From positions 42,411 through 106,410 of the forward strand of contig CALAWP010000060.1 of the NCBI GenBank assembly GCA_937895345.1: a DNA stretch of 64,000 nt, read 5' to 3'. Below are positions 27,137 to 40,668 of this stretch, one piece after another. A program made the translations under genes and the position numbers. Position 1 is the stretch's first letter. Each line of letters begins with the position of its first letter. The stretch comes from an uncultured Paenibacillus sp. (GTDB taxonomy: Bacteria; Bacillota; Bacilli; Paenibacillales; Paenibacillaceae). A model generated the notes under the pieces. That model was not told where the DNA came from. It worked only from the letters and a program-made list of their open reading frames with translations, and did not search any database.

Positions 27137-27493
27137 ATGAAAATAAGACCGGACGGCCGCAAAGACGGCGGCGACAAGCCCAAGGATCTCCCGGAGCTGC
27201 AGCAATCGCTCAGCGCGCTGGACAAAAGGCTGCAGCATATCGCAAGCGAGATGGAACGGACGCATATCGCCGAATATGTCGATTTGCTGAACCGCCCGCT
27301 TTCGCTTATGTGGCGCAATTTGCTTGCCGGTACGGCAAGAGGCGTCGGCATCGCCATCGGCTTTACGTTTTTTGCGGCGACGATTCTGTACTTTCTGCGA
27401 TTGCTCGGCGCCCTCAATCTGCCGATCATCGGCGATTACATAGCGGACATCGTCCGCATCGTACAAATTCAGCTTGAAGGGAAAACGTACTGA
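27137..27493 (+). CDS. Small membrane protein, DUF5665-like
   Basis: 118 aa from ATG 27137, nine bases after GGAG. The N-terminal half is hydrophilic and helical (ELQQSLSALDKRLQHIASEMERT), and the C-terminal half has one or two membrane segments (GVGIAIGFTFFAATILYFLRLL) ending in a short amphipathic tail. The pattern NLLAGTARGVGIAIGFT and NLPIIGDYIADIVRIVQ resembles DUF5665 proteins of Bacilli, from memory. No function is known. It lies after the ileS terminator, so it probably has its own weak promoter or depends on read-through. Confidence 0.7.
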   Translation: MKIRPDGRKDGGDKPKDLPELQQSLSALDKRLQHIASEMERTHIAEYVDLLNRPLSLMWRNLLAGTARGVGIAIGFTFFAATILYFLRLLGALNLPIIGDYIADIVRIVQIQLEGKTY

Positions 27494-27517
27494 CCGGAAA
27501 AGGTAAGCGGGTCCCCG

Positions 27518-28243
27518 TTACGCTTCGTCTATCGCTTCGAAAAGGGGGTCGCCCTCGCCTCGCTCCATGTAGTTTTTATATTCGCGGTTGCGCACGACGG
27601 ATACGTGTCGCCCCGTTATATCGGTGGCGATGAAGCTTTCGTATGCCTCGACGTAGCCGTCGTTTTCCTCCGCTTCGATGCCGATATGATCGTAATCGTC
27701 GGCGTCGCGGTTTTCGGACATGGCCGGCGAGTCGGAGTTGCCCCATTGCTCGACGACTTGCCAGCTGTCCTCGCCGTCGAAGCCGATGCTCATGTCTTCA
27801 TGCTCATCCAGGCTTGTGCGGCCGAACGGAGGCCGCAAAACGTTTTCTTCCTGCGGCCGCCGGTCGGAGACGTCCCGTCTGCGAGCATGCTCGACGCAAA
27901 ACAGCGATTCGGGAATCGCCTCGAGCCTTTCATATGGAATGTCGGCGCCGCAGACGGCGCATTGGCCGTAGGAGCCGTCCCGGATGGCGGCAAGCGCCGC
28001 GTCGATCCGGTTTAGACGAAGCTCTTCCTGCTCCAGCAGCGAAAGGTCTTTGCCCCGTTCGTATATTTCGGTCGCCAAATCGCCGGGGTGATTGTCGATG
28101 GGCGACAGCTCGCCGGTCGAATCGCGCAGCGAATTGGCGAGCCCGAAGCTGCCGTTGCCGCGAAGCCGGTCTTCCGCGGCTCTCCGCTGCTCCTCCAGCC
28201 GAGACCGCAAATGCGCGAGCTGCTTGTCGTTCAAGGATGTCAT
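27518..28243 (-). CDS. YteA/YlyA-type TraR/DksA zinc-finger protein
   Basis: TraR/DksA-family protein of the YteA type (241 aa; YteA is about 239). An N-terminal coiled coil (LRSRLEEQRRAAEDRL) is followed by a zinc finger CAVC-GADIPYERLEAIPESLFCVEH at about residues 95-119, with His as the fourth ligand, then a long acidic tail. DksA-like proteins insert in the RNA polymerase secondary channel. B. subtilis has ylyA, a DksA-like forespore gene, in this same place between ileS and lspA, so a sporulation role is plausible. It is on the strand opposite its neighbours; AAGGAG lies nine bases before the ATG. The tail (about residues 130-241) has no motif that I recognise. Confidence 0.8.
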   Translation of the reverse strand: MTSLNDKQLAHLRSRLEEQRRAAEDRLRGNGSFGLANSLRDSTGELSPIDNHPGDLATEIYERGKDLSLLEQEELRLNRIDAALAAIRDGSYGQCAVCGADIPYERLEAIPESLFCVEHARRRDVSDRRPQEENVLRPPFGRTSLDEHEDMSIGFDGEDSWQVVEQWGNSDSPAMSENRDADDYDHIGIEAEENDGYVEAYESFIATDITGRHVSVVRNREYKNYMERGEGDPLFEAIDEA

Positions 28244-28484
28244 TGTCGCATGCTCCTTCCTTACCCGTTTATCGAGTGGCTTGCGATTGAAGCGCTATTC
28301 ATGAATGCCCACAGCTGTAGCTTTAGCTTGCTCCGGCGGAGGCCGTTTCAATATGGACATGCTTGGCAAGGGACAGGCTGGACTGGTGCGGCGGCCGAGC
28401 GATATGCTACACTAATGAACGATGGATAATTTGGAAGAAGAGTTTTCGGTTAATTTGCATGCATACCGCTATAGGAGTGATTCG

Positions 28485-29009
28485 ATGCGTTACTGGTATT
28501 ATTATTTGATCGCCGCGTTGGTGATCGCCGTCGATTTTATCACCAAAAAAATCGTCGCCACCCGAATAAATCTGCATGACGAAATCAGCGTCATCGGCAA
28601 TTTCTTTCTGATTACCTCGCATCGCAACACGGGCGCCGCCTTCGGCATATTGGAGGGTCAGCGCTGGTTTTTTGTCGTCGTCACCACCATCATTCTCGCC
28701 GGCCTGATCTGGTATATGCAATCCGTAAGAAAAACGGCGAAAGCGACGCTGCTCACCGGGCTTGGATTGGTGTTCGGCGGCGCGATCGGCAACTTTATCG
28801 ACCGGGTGCGGTTCGGCGAAGTCGTCGACTTTTTCAAGTTTAACTTCGGCAGCTACACGTTCCCGATCTTTAACGTCGCCGATTCCGCGATTTGCATCGG
28901 AGTCGGCCTTATTTTGCTGGATACGCTGCTTTCCGCGAAGGAAGAGAAAAAACAGGCGGCAGCCGGAGAGGACAAGGAACAACGCGAGCATGGACAACCG
29001 GCATCTTGA
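28485..29009 (+). CDS. lspA: Lipoprotein signal peptidase II
   Basis: Membrane aspartic protease that cleaves signal peptides of diacylglyceryl-modified prolipoproteins. 174 aa with four membrane helices. The two catalytic aspartates are in GNFIDRV and FNVADSAI. ATG 28485 follows TAGGAGTGA; the upstream ATG at 28422 has no ribosome binding site. The lipoproteins encoded at 43355 and 48213 are predicted substrates. The 3' end overlaps rluD by 20 bp. The 240-bp gap upstream has TACACT near 28400 as a possible -10, without a good -35. Confidence 0.93.
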   Translation: MRYWYYYLIAALVIAVDFITKKIVATRINLHDEISVIGNFFLITSHRNTGAAFGILEGQRWFFVVVTTIILAGLIWYMQSVRKTAKATLLTGLGLVFGGAIGNFIDRVRFGEVVDFFKFNFGSYTFPIFNVADSAICIGVGLILLDTLLSAKEEKKQAAAGEDKEQREHGQPAS

Positions 29010-29931
29010 AGAAGAGGAATACGAATGGACGATCGACTCCGGGCAGGCCGGGGAACGGCTCGACGTCTTTTTGACCCGGGCGCTGGACAGCGGCTCGGTA
29101 TCGCGCACGCAGGTGCAGGAATGGATCAAGGGCGGATGGGCCAAAGTAAACGAAGCGGCGGCAAAGCCGAACAGCAAGCTGAATGCGGGCGACCGGGTGG
29201 CGCTTCAGGTGCCCGAATCGTCCGAAGCCGAAATTGCGCCGGAGCCGATTCCGCTCGACGTCGTTTACGAGGACCGGGACGTCATTGTCGTCAACAAGCC
29301 CCGCGGCATGGTCGTTCACCCCGCGCCGGGCCATTACAGCGGTACGCTGGTCAATGCGCTCATGCATCATTGCACCGACTTGTCGGGCATCAACGGCGTG
29401 CTCCGGCCGGGCATCGTGCACCGGATCGACAAGGACACGACGGGGCTGCTCATGGCGGCCAAAAACGATCTCGCCCATATGTCGCTGGCGGAGCAGCTGA
29501 AGGAGCATTCCGTCACGCGCAAGTATATTGCGCTTGTTCACGGAAACTTGCCGCACGACGCGGGAACGATCGACGCGCCGATCGGCCGGGACGCAAGCGA
29601 CCGGAAGATGTTTGCGGTGACGGATCGCGGGAGCAAGCCGGCCGTCACGCATTTTGCGGTTCTGGAGCGGCTGGGCGGCGACTATACGCTGGTCGAGCTG
29701 CAGCTGGAGACGGGCAGGACGCATCAAATTCGCGTCCATATGAAATATATCGGCCATCCGCTTGCGGGAGACCCCGTATACGGCCGCAGCAAGACGGTGG
29801 CCTTGAACGGACAAGCGCTGCATGCGGCGGCGCTCGGCTTCACCCACCCGCGCACGGGAGACCGTCTGCAGTTCGAAGCGCCGCTGCCGGCGGATATGGA
29901 ACGGGTGCTGGACGCGCTTCGCAAGCGGTAA
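28990..29931 (+). CDS. rluD: RluD-family 23S rRNA pseudouridine synthase (YlyB)
   Basis: RluA/RluD family pseudouridine synthase, 313 aa. An N-terminal S4 domain (about residues 15-75, GERLDVFLTRAL) precedes the catalytic domain with the active-site aspartate in IVHRIDKDTTGLLM and TGRTHQIRVH near the C-terminus. ATG 28990 overlaps the end of lspA; AAGGAA is ten bases upstream. lspA-ylyB is the B. subtilis order. The exact uridines modified cannot be told from sequence. Confidence 0.92.
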   Translation: MDNRHLEEEEYEWTIDSGQAGERLDVFLTRALDSGSVSRTQVQEWIKGGWAKVNEAAAKPNSKLNAGDRVALQVPESSEAEIAPEPIPLDVVYEDRDVIVVNKPRGMVVHPAPGHYSGTLVNALMHHCTDLSGINGVLRPGIVHRIDKDTTGLLMAAKNDLAHMSLAEQLKEHSVTRKYIALVHGNLPHDAGTIDAPIGRDASDRKMFAVTDRGSKPAVTHFAVLERLGGDYTLVELQLETGRTHQIRVHMKYIGHPLAGDPVYGRSKTVALNGQALHAAALGFTHPRTGDRLQFEAPLPADMERVLDALRKR

Positions 29932-29980
29932 GAGGCAGGATGCCGCCTCGTCCGGCATAGGCGGAATAATGCAAACTTTT

Positions 29981-30026
29981 ACGCACTTCCTTCATTATGT
30001 TGCCGGGGGAAGTGCGTTATTCTATT
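29981..30026 (+). terminator. Terminator-like hairpin between rluD and dapL
   Basis: ACGCACTTCC (29981-29990) / GGAAGTGCGT (30008-30017), perfect 10 bp, followed by TATTCTATT. The tail is T-rich but broken, so termination may be partial. A smaller stem CCGCCT/AGGCGG lies just before it (29943-29964). Confidence 0.6.
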
Positions 30027-30056
30027 GCTGAACGAAGCCAAAGGACAGGTGAAACA

Positions 30057-31292
30057 ATGACATCCATTAACCAAAATTATTTGGAATTGCAAGGCAGCTA
30101 TTTATTTTCCGAAATTGCGAAGCGCCGCACGGCATTTATGTCGGAACATCCGAATGCCGAAATTATAAGCCTTGGCATCGGAGACGTGACGCGCGGCCTG
30201 CCGGAAGCGGTCCTTAAGGCGATGCACGGCGCCGTGGACGAGCTGGCGGCTCCCGGCACGTTCCGCGGCTACGGCCCGGAGCAAGGCTACGATTTTCTCA
30301 TTCAGGCGATCATCGAGAACGACTATAAAGCGCGCGGCATCGACATCGCTTCGAACGAAGTGTTCGTCAGCGACGGCTCGAAATGCGACGTAGGCAACAT
30401 CCAGGAAATTTTCAGCGAAGACAGCGTGGTGGCGGTGCAGGATCCCGTCTATCCGGTATACGTCGACACGAACGTCATGGCGGGCCGCTCCGGCCGCTTC
30501 AACCCGGAGACGAAACGGTACGACAATATCGTTTACCTCGAGTGCACGGCGGAAAACCAATTCAAGCCGGCGCTGCCCGGCCGCAAGGTCGATCTGATTT
30601 ATTTGTGTTACCCGAACAACCCGACCGGCATGACGCTGACGAAGGAAGAGCTGAAGGCGTGGGTCGACTACGCCAAAGCGAACAATTGCCTCATTTTGTT
30701 CGACTCGGCTTACGAAGCGTTCATTCAGGAGAAGGACGTGCCGCACAGCATTTACGAGATCGAAGGGGCCAAAGAGGTGGCGATCGAATTCCGCAGCTTC
30801 TCCAAGACGGCCGGCTTTACGGGCGTGCGCTGCGCCTACACGGTCGTGCCGCGCGAGCTGAAGGGGTATGACGCCGCCGGCAGCGCAGTATTGATCAACG
30901 ATCTGTGGAACCGCCGCCATACGACGAAGTTCAACGGCGTATCGTATGTGACGCAGCGCGGGGCTGCCGCGATCTATTCGCCGGAAGGCCGGGAACAGAT
31001 CGCTTCCCTGGTGCAATACTACATGTCCAACGCCGCCGTCATCCGCGACGGTCTAGCCTCTCTCGGCCTGGAAGTGTTCGGCGGCGTCAACGCGCCGTAC
31101 ATTTGGCTGAAGACGCCGCAAGGCATGGATTCATGGACGTTTTTCGACAAACTGCTGTCCGAGGCGAATATTGTCGGAACGCCGGGCGTCGGCTTCGGCC
31201 AAAGCGGGCAAGGCTACTTCCGTCTGACCGCCTTCGGCAGCCGGGAAAATACGGAAAAAGCGGTGGAGCGGATACGCAAGCTGAGTCTGTAA
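30057..31292 (+). CDS. dapL: LL-diaminopimelate aminotransferase
   Basis: PLP enzyme that converts tetrahydrodipicolinate directly to LL-diaminopimelate with glutamate as amino donor, bypassing the succinyl or acetyl DapD/C/E route. 411 aa, the DapL length. The N-terminus [17 protein letters not shown] and [13 protein letters not shown] are DapL-like; the PLP lysine is in [12 protein letters not shown], and [10 protein letters not shown] and [12 protein letters not shown] are present. ATG 30057 has AGGTGA upstream. The gene lies between ylyB and pyrR, where B. subtilis has none, and supplies meso-DAP for MurE after DapF epimerisation. Class I aminotransferases are easily confused, but several motifs support DapL. 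Confidence 0.88.
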   Translation: MTSINQNYLELQGSYLFSEIAKRRTAFMSEHPNAEIISLGIGDVTRGLPEAVLKAMHGAVDELAAPGTFRGYGPEQGYDFLIQAIIENDYKARGIDIASNEVFVSDGSKCDVGNIQEIFSEDSVVAVQDPVYPVYVDTNVMAGRSGRFNPETKRYDNIVYLECTAENQFKPALPGRKVDLIYLCYPNNPTGMTLTKEELKAWVDYAKANNCLILFDSAYEAFIQEKDVPHSIYEIEGAKEVAIEFRSFSKTAGFTGVRCAYTVVPRELKGYDAAGSAVLINDLWNRRHTTKFNGVSYVTQRGAAAIYSPEGREQIASLVQYYMSNAAVIRDGLASLGLEVFGGVNAPYIWLKTPQGMDSWTFFDKLLSEANIVGTPGVGFGQSGQGYFRLTAFGSRENTEKAVERIRKLSL

Positions 31293-31395
31293 ACCGGAAT
31301 CCGGGGCGGCTGGGGCCGATGCTTAAGGCAGCTTGATCGTTGTTGCACCCTGTTATGATTCGTTGTTTGCCTGTTTCGCGCGCCTGTCAAGGCAC

Positions 31396-31424
31396 TTGAC
31401 ATCTCTTGTCGAACATGGGATAAT
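31396..31424 (+). promoter_or_regulatory. SigA promoter of the pyr operon
   Basis: TTGACA (31396-31401), 17-base spacer, GATAAT (31419-31424). Transcription should start near 31432 and read into the PyrR-controlled leader. Confidence 0.85.
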
Positions 31425-31450
31425 TCCTTTGATACAGAGCAGTACCTTTA

Positions 31451-31610
31451 ACTCAGTCCCGTGAGGCTGGCAAGGTAGCGTGAATAACAGGTCATGAACG
31501 AATAAGGGAGAAGCGCCGGCGCAGACGGTCAGTCTGCGAGCGAACGCCGCTTCCCGTCTTTCACGACCGTCACAAACTCCTTGCAGTCTTAGACTGCAAG
31601 GAGTTTTTTT
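31451..31610 (+). promoter_or_regulatory. PyrR-dependent attenuator of the pyr operon
   Basis: The leader holds the PyrR binding loop AGTCCCGTGAGGCTG (31455-31469), which fits the known ARUCCNGNGAGGYU consensus. Downstream is a very strong terminator: a perfect 15-bp stem, AACTCCTTGCAGTCT (31575-31589) and its complement (31591-31605), with a T-run to 31610. UMP-bound PyrR stabilises the anti-antiterminator and lets the terminator form. Only one attenuator is visible, whereas B. subtilis has three. The rest of the 412-bp gap after dapL holds only the promoter and the pyrR ribosome binding site. Confidence 0.9.
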
Positions 31611-31689
31611 GATCTGCAGGCCGCGCCTCCAAGCTCCAGGCTAGGGTGCCGGCGGCTACGCTTGAAGCCATGCACGACAATCCGGATGA

Positions 31690-33173
<1,484 letters not shown>

Positions 33174-33251
33174 CAAAGGCAAGTACGCACGTACCGGGCT
33201 GCCAGGCAGCCGATACCGCTTCGGTGGAATAAATTCGGAGGTAGAACGCAC

Positions 33252-34538
33252 ATGTCATTATGGATTATGAACGGCAACGTATGGAACGAAGAGACCGGCA
33301 AGCTGCAACCGAAACATATTTACGTCGAGAACGGCGCAATTGCGGCTGTCGTCGACGGATCGGAGACGGTCGATGCCGGAGGCGCCGAAGTGCTCGATGC
33401 CGCGGGCAAGCTGGTTTCCGCCGGATTTATCGATATGCACGTGCATTTGCGCGATCCGGGCTTTGAACATAAAGAGGATATCATCAGCGGTTCCCGTTCG
33501 GCGGCGAAGGGCGGATTTACGACGATCGCCTGCATGCCGAATACGCGTCCGGTGACGGACACGCCGGAAACGGTCCGCTACATTATAGATAAGGCGAAGG
33601 ACGGCGCCCTGGTTAAAGTGCTGCCGTATGCCGCCATTACGAAGAACGAGCTGGGCCGGGAGCTGACCGATTTTGCCGCACTGAAGGAAGCGGGGGCGAT
33701 CGGCTTTACGGACGACGGCGTCGGCGTGCAAAACGCGCAAATGATGAAGGACGCGATGAAGCTCGCGCAATCGCTCGACATGCCGGTCATCGCGCACTGC
33801 GAGGACGACTCGCTCGTCAAGGGGGCGTGGGCGACCGAAGGCGCCTTTTCCCGCAAGCACGGCATTAAAGGCATTCCGAACGAATCGGAAGCGATTCATG
33901 TCGGCAGGGACGCGCTGCTGGCCGAAGCGACAGGCGTCCATTACCATGTCTGTCACGTCAGCACGGAGCAATCGGTGCGGCTGATCCGGCTGGCGAAGAG
34001 CATCGGCGCCCGCATTACGGCGGAAGTATGCCCGCATCATCTGGTCCTGTCCGACGAGGACATTCCGGGACTGGACGACGCCAATTGGAAGATGAACCCG
34101 CCGCTGCGCACGCCGCGCGACGTGCAAGCGGTCATCGAAGGGCTGGAGGACGGCACGATCGACATGATCGTGACGGACCACGCTCCGCACAGCCCGGAGG
34201 AAAAGGCGAAAGGCGTCGATCTGGCGCCGTTCGGCATCGTCGGCTTCGAGACGGCGTTCCCGCTATTGTATACGAAATTCGTCGCGACGGGACGCTGGAC
34301 GCTCGGCTTTCTGCTGCGGCGGATGACGGCCGATCCGGCCCGGGTGTTCCGCTTGCCTTCGGGACGTCTGGAACCCGGGGCGCCTGCGGATATAACGATC
34401 GTCGATCTCGATCAGGAACGTCAAGTCGATCCGTCCCAGTTTCTGTCGAAGAGCCGCAATACCCCGTTCGGCGGCTGGCCGCTTAAGGGCTGGCCGATCG
34501 CGACAATCGTGGACGGCAAAATCGTCTGGACGGAATAA
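33252..34538 (+). CDS. pyrC: Dihydroorotase
   Basis: Zinc amidohydrolase that closes carbamoyl aspartate to dihydroorotate. 428 aa, B. subtilis length. Metal motif GFIDMHVHLRDPG near residue 63, HCEDDSLV, YHVCHVS and the catalytic DHAPHSPEEK near the C-terminal third. ATG 33252 follows CGGAGGTAG. The 78-bp gap from pyrB holds no clear regulatory element. Confidence 0.96.
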   Translation: MSLWIMNGNVWNEETGKLQPKHIYVENGAIAAVVDGSETVDAGGAEVLDAAGKLVSAGFIDMHVHLRDPGFEHKEDIISGSRSAAKGGFTTIACMPNTRPVTDTPETVRYIIDKAKDGALVKVLPYAAITKNELGRELTDFAALKEAGAIGFTDDGVGVQNAQMMKDAMKLAQSLDMPVIAHCEDDSLVKGAWATEGAFSRKHGIKGIPNESEAIHVGRDALLAEATGVHYHVCHVSTEQSVRLIRLAKSIGARITAEVCPHHLVLSDEDIPGLDDANWKMNPPLRTPRDVQAVIEGLEDGTIDMIVTDHAPHSPEEKAKGVDLAPFGIVGFETAFPLLYTKFVATGRWTLGFLLRRMTADPARVFRLPSGRLEPGAPADITIVDLDQERQVDPSQFLSKSRNTPFGGWPLKGWPIATIVDGKIVWTE

Positions 34539-34564
34539 GATATAACATCGGAGGAGTGATACGG

Positions 34565-35696
34565 ATGCAAGCGAGACTATTGTTGGAAGACGGAACGCTG
34601 TTCACGGGACTGTCGTTTGGCGCGGAAGGCCAAATGACGGGCGAAGTGGTATTTAATACAGGCATTACCGGTTATCAGGAGGTGCTGTCCGATCCGTCCT
34701 ACTGCGGTCAGATCGTGACCATGACCTTTCCGCTGATCGGCAACTACGGCATTACGCGCGACGACTTCGAGGCGATTCGCCCTTATATCCACGGCTTTGT
34801 CGTGCGCCGTCACGAAGAAATTCCGAGCAACTGGCGGGCGCAATATTCGCTGGGCCAATTGCTGAAGGAATACGGCATTCCGGGCATCAGCGACATCGAT
34901 ACGCGCATGCTGACCCGCAAGCTGCGTCATTACGGCACAATGAAAGGCTTGATTACGACCGGCTCCGAAAGCCTGGAAGAGCTGAAGGAACGGTTGAACG
35001 GCTCCGCGCTCATGAGAGACCAGGTCGCCCGTACGTCCACCAAGCACGTCTTTGCCAGCCCCGGCGACCGCGAGCGGATCGTGCTGGTCGACTTCGGCGC
35101 GAAAAGCGGCATCCTGCGCGAGCTGACGAAGCGCGGCTGCGATGTCGTCGTCGTGCCGCATGATACGACGGCCGACGAAATCCGCCGCCTGGCGCCGGAC
35201 GGCATTCAGCTGTCCAACGGCCCCGGGGATCCGAAGGACGTGCCTCATGCGGTGAAGATGATCTCCGAGCTGCTCGGCGAATATCCGATCTTCGGCATCT
35301 GTCTCGGCCATCAGCTGTTCGCACTCGCTTGCGGCGCCGATACGACGAAGCTGAAATTCGGCCATCGCGGCGGCAACCATCCGGTGAAGGAGCTGGCGAC
35401 GAACCGCTGCTACATTACGTCGCAAAACCACGGCTACACGGTTCTCGAAGAGTCCGTCGCCGGCACCGAGCTGACGGTGACCCATATCAACAACAACGAC
35501 AAGACGATCGAAGGACTTAAGCATAACACTCATCCGGCATTTTCCGTGCAATACCATCCGGAAGCGGCTCCGGGACCGTTCGATTCCAGCTATCTGTTCG
35601 ACGAATTCCTGGACATGATCCGCAAGCACAAAGCAAACTACCCGCAAAAACCACGTCAGGCTGTGTTGTCGGAGACGCTGAAAGGAGAGCTTCAGT

Positions 35697-35710
<14 letters not shown>
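34565..35710 (+). CDS. carA: Carbamoyl phosphate synthase small (glutaminase) subunit
   Basis: Glutamine amidotransferase subunit that delivers ammonia to CarB. 381 aa from ATG 34565, eight bases after GAGGAG; GTG 34556 is within the ribosome binding site and rejected. The N-terminal half is the CarA-specific domain; the C-terminal half is a class I glutaminase with the nucleophile in [15 protein letters not shown] and the His-Glu pair in HPEAAPGP. It overlaps carB by 14 bp. B. subtilis calls this pyrAA. Confidence 0.95.
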
Positions 35711-38918
<3,208 letters not shown>

Positions 38919-38939
38919 AGATTAAAAAGCAGGTGATGC

Positions 38940-38971
38940 GGCTTCGGAAACTTCAGAAAGTTTCCGGAGCC
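38940..38971 (+). repeat. 14-bp stem-loop between carB and pyrF
   Basis: GGCTTCGGAAACTT (38940-38953) pairs with AAGTTTCCGGAGCC (38958-38971) over 14 bp with one G-U pair and a 4-base loop. Only a short GTTTAAG follows, so it is a poor terminator; it may be an RNA-processing site or a residual attenuator in the place where pyrK-pyrD lie in B. subtilis. Confidence 0.65.
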
Positions 38972-39057
38972 GTTTAAGCGACGGGACCTGTTCAGCCGGA
39001 GCTCCCGCTGGGACAGGCAGCCCCGTCCGCATATCCGAATACAGGGGGCAGGTACCG

Positions 39058-39786
39058 ATGAAGCTGACGCAAGAGCAAGCCGCAGCAAAAATAATGGTAG
39101 CGTTGGATTATCCCGACGCTGCGTCCGCGGAGCGGCTGCTGGAGGACCTGAAGGGCATACCGTGTTATATGAAGGTAGGCATGCAGCTCTTTTACGCCGC
39201 CGGACCGGCATTCGTGGAAAGCTTGAAGGCAAAGGGCTACTACGTCTTTCTCGACTTGAAGATGCACGACATTCCGAACACGGTCAAAGGCGGGGCGGGG
39301 AGCGTCACGCGGCTCGGCGTCGATATGTTCAACGTGCATGCCGCAGGCGGCCGGGCGATGATGGAAGCGGCCATGGAAGGCGCGGAGGCGGCGGCTAGCG
39401 GAGGCCGCATGCCGACGGTCATTGCCGTCACGCAGTTGACGAGCACCAGCCGGACGGTCATGAACGACGAGATCGGCATTGCCGGCAGCGTGGAAGAAGC
39501 GGTGCTGCGCTACGCCGGACTCGCCAAGAGCGCAGGACTTGGCGGCGTCGTCGCGTCCCCGTCCGAGGCGGCCGCCGTCAAGGAAGCTTGCGGCGCTTCG
39601 TTCCAAACGGTGACGCCCGGCATCCGCCCGTCCTGGGCGGCCGCCAACGACCAGTCCCGCATCATGACGCCGGCGGAAGCGCTGAAGCAAGGCACCGACT
39701 ATATGGTGATCGGCCGGCCGATCACGTCGGCGGCGGAACCGCGCGCCGCGCTCGAATCGATTATAAAGGAGCTGACCGAAGCATGA
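39058..39786 (+). CDS. pyrF: Orotidine 5'-phosphate decarboxylase
   Basis: Final enzyme of UMP synthesis. 242 aa, type 1 OMP decarboxylase TIM barrel. The catalytic array is in FLDLKMHDIPNTVKGG near residue 63; VTPGIRPSWAA and DYMVIGRPI complete the phosphate-binding part. ATG 39058 follows GGGGGCAGG. It overlaps pyrE by four bases. Confidence 0.96.
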   Translation: MKLTQEQAAAKIMVALDYPDAASAERLLEDLKGIPCYMKVGMQLFYAAGPAFVESLKAKGYYVFLDLKMHDIPNTVKGGAGSVTRLGVDMFNVHAAGGRAMMEAAMEGAEAAASGGRMPTVIAVTQLTSTSRTVMNDEIGIAGSVEEAVLRYAGLAKSAGLGGVVASPSEAAAVKEACGASFQTVTPGIRPSWAAANDQSRIMTPAEALKQGTDYMVIGRPITSAAEPRAALESIIKELTEA

Positions 39787-40430
39787 GCAACGTATCTTTG
39801 ACCGAACTGCCGCGGAAGATTGCCCGCAATTTGCTGGAAATTGAAGCGGTGGCGCTTCGCCCGAACGACCCGTTTACATGGACGTCCGGTCTGAAATCGC
39901 CGATTTATTGCGACAACCGGCTGACGATGGCGTATCCGGCCATTCGCGAGAGCATTGCGGACGGCTTCGTCCAATTGATCCGGGAACGGTATCCGGACGC
40001 GGACGTAATTGCGGGCACGTCGACGGCGGGCATTCCGCATGCCGCCTGGGTTTCGCAAAAGCTGAATCTGCCGATGTCCTATATTCGCGACAAAGCGAAA
40101 GGCCACGGCAAGCAAAACCAGATCGAAGGGCGCATCGTTCCCGGGCAAAAGGTCGTCGTCATCGAAGATCTGATCTCGACCGGAGGAAGCTCGCTGAAAG
40201 CGGCGCTGGCGGTGCGCGAGGCCGGAGCCGAGGTGCTGGCGGTGCTGGCGATCTTCACGTATCAGTTCAAGCAAGCGGCCGAAGCGTTCGAAGCGGAAGG
40301 CATCACGCTGGAGACGTTGTCGAACTATTCCGCGCTGATCGAGGAAGCGGTGCGGCAAGGGAAAGTTGCGGCATCGGACGTCGCCGCTCTCCAGGCGTGG
40401 CGCGAAGACCCGCAATCGTTCGGCAAATAA
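39783..40430 (+). CDS. pyrE: Orotate phosphoribosyltransferase
   Basis: Joins orotate to PRPP to form OMP, the step before PyrF. 215 aa, B. subtilis-like. The PRPP motif VVVIEDLISTGGSSLKAA lies near residues 122-139, and KSPIYCDNR near residue 38. The start ATG overlaps the pyrF stop (ATGA), with AAGGAGCTG upstream. Last gene of the operon. Confidence 0.96.
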   Translation: MSNVSLTELPRKIARNLLEIEAVALRPNDPFTWTSGLKSPIYCDNRLTMAYPAIRESIADGFVQLIRERYPDADVIAGTSTAGIPHAAWVSQKLNLPMSYIRDKAKGHGKQNQIEGRIVPGQKVVVIEDLISTGGSSLKAALAVREAGAEVLAVLAIFTYQFKQAAEAFEAEGITLETLSNYSALIEEAVRQGKVAASDVAALQAWREDPQSFGK

Positions 40431-40463
40431 GGCACTTGTATGTCCGCATGCTTGCAAGCAGGC

Positions 40464-40495
40464 GCCGTCCGCATTTCGATGCGGCGGCTTTTTTT
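40464..40495 (+). terminator. Terminator of the pyr operon
   Basis: GCCGTCCGCAT / ATGCGGCGGC stem with one bulged base, TTCG tetraloop and seven T residues. Confidence 0.92.
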
Positions 40496-40668
40496 ATGAT
40501 TATTTTAGGGGGAGGATGGCGCAAGCCGGTTGAAACGATCGTTGATGACGACCGTTCGACACAAACTTTTTAAAAATTATGGCTGGCGTCTACTCGAAAC
40601 CTCTCGCCGGCCCGATATAGATCTTAATGGAACGAAACGGTTCTTATCGACGAAGGGTGAGGGTGCTC

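Noticed and set aside
40571..40618. Possible SigD promoter for the chemoreceptor (CCCGATAT at 40611)
   Set aside because: The -10 is close to consensus but no TAAA lies 14-16 bases upstream; the TAAA at 40571 is far too distant.
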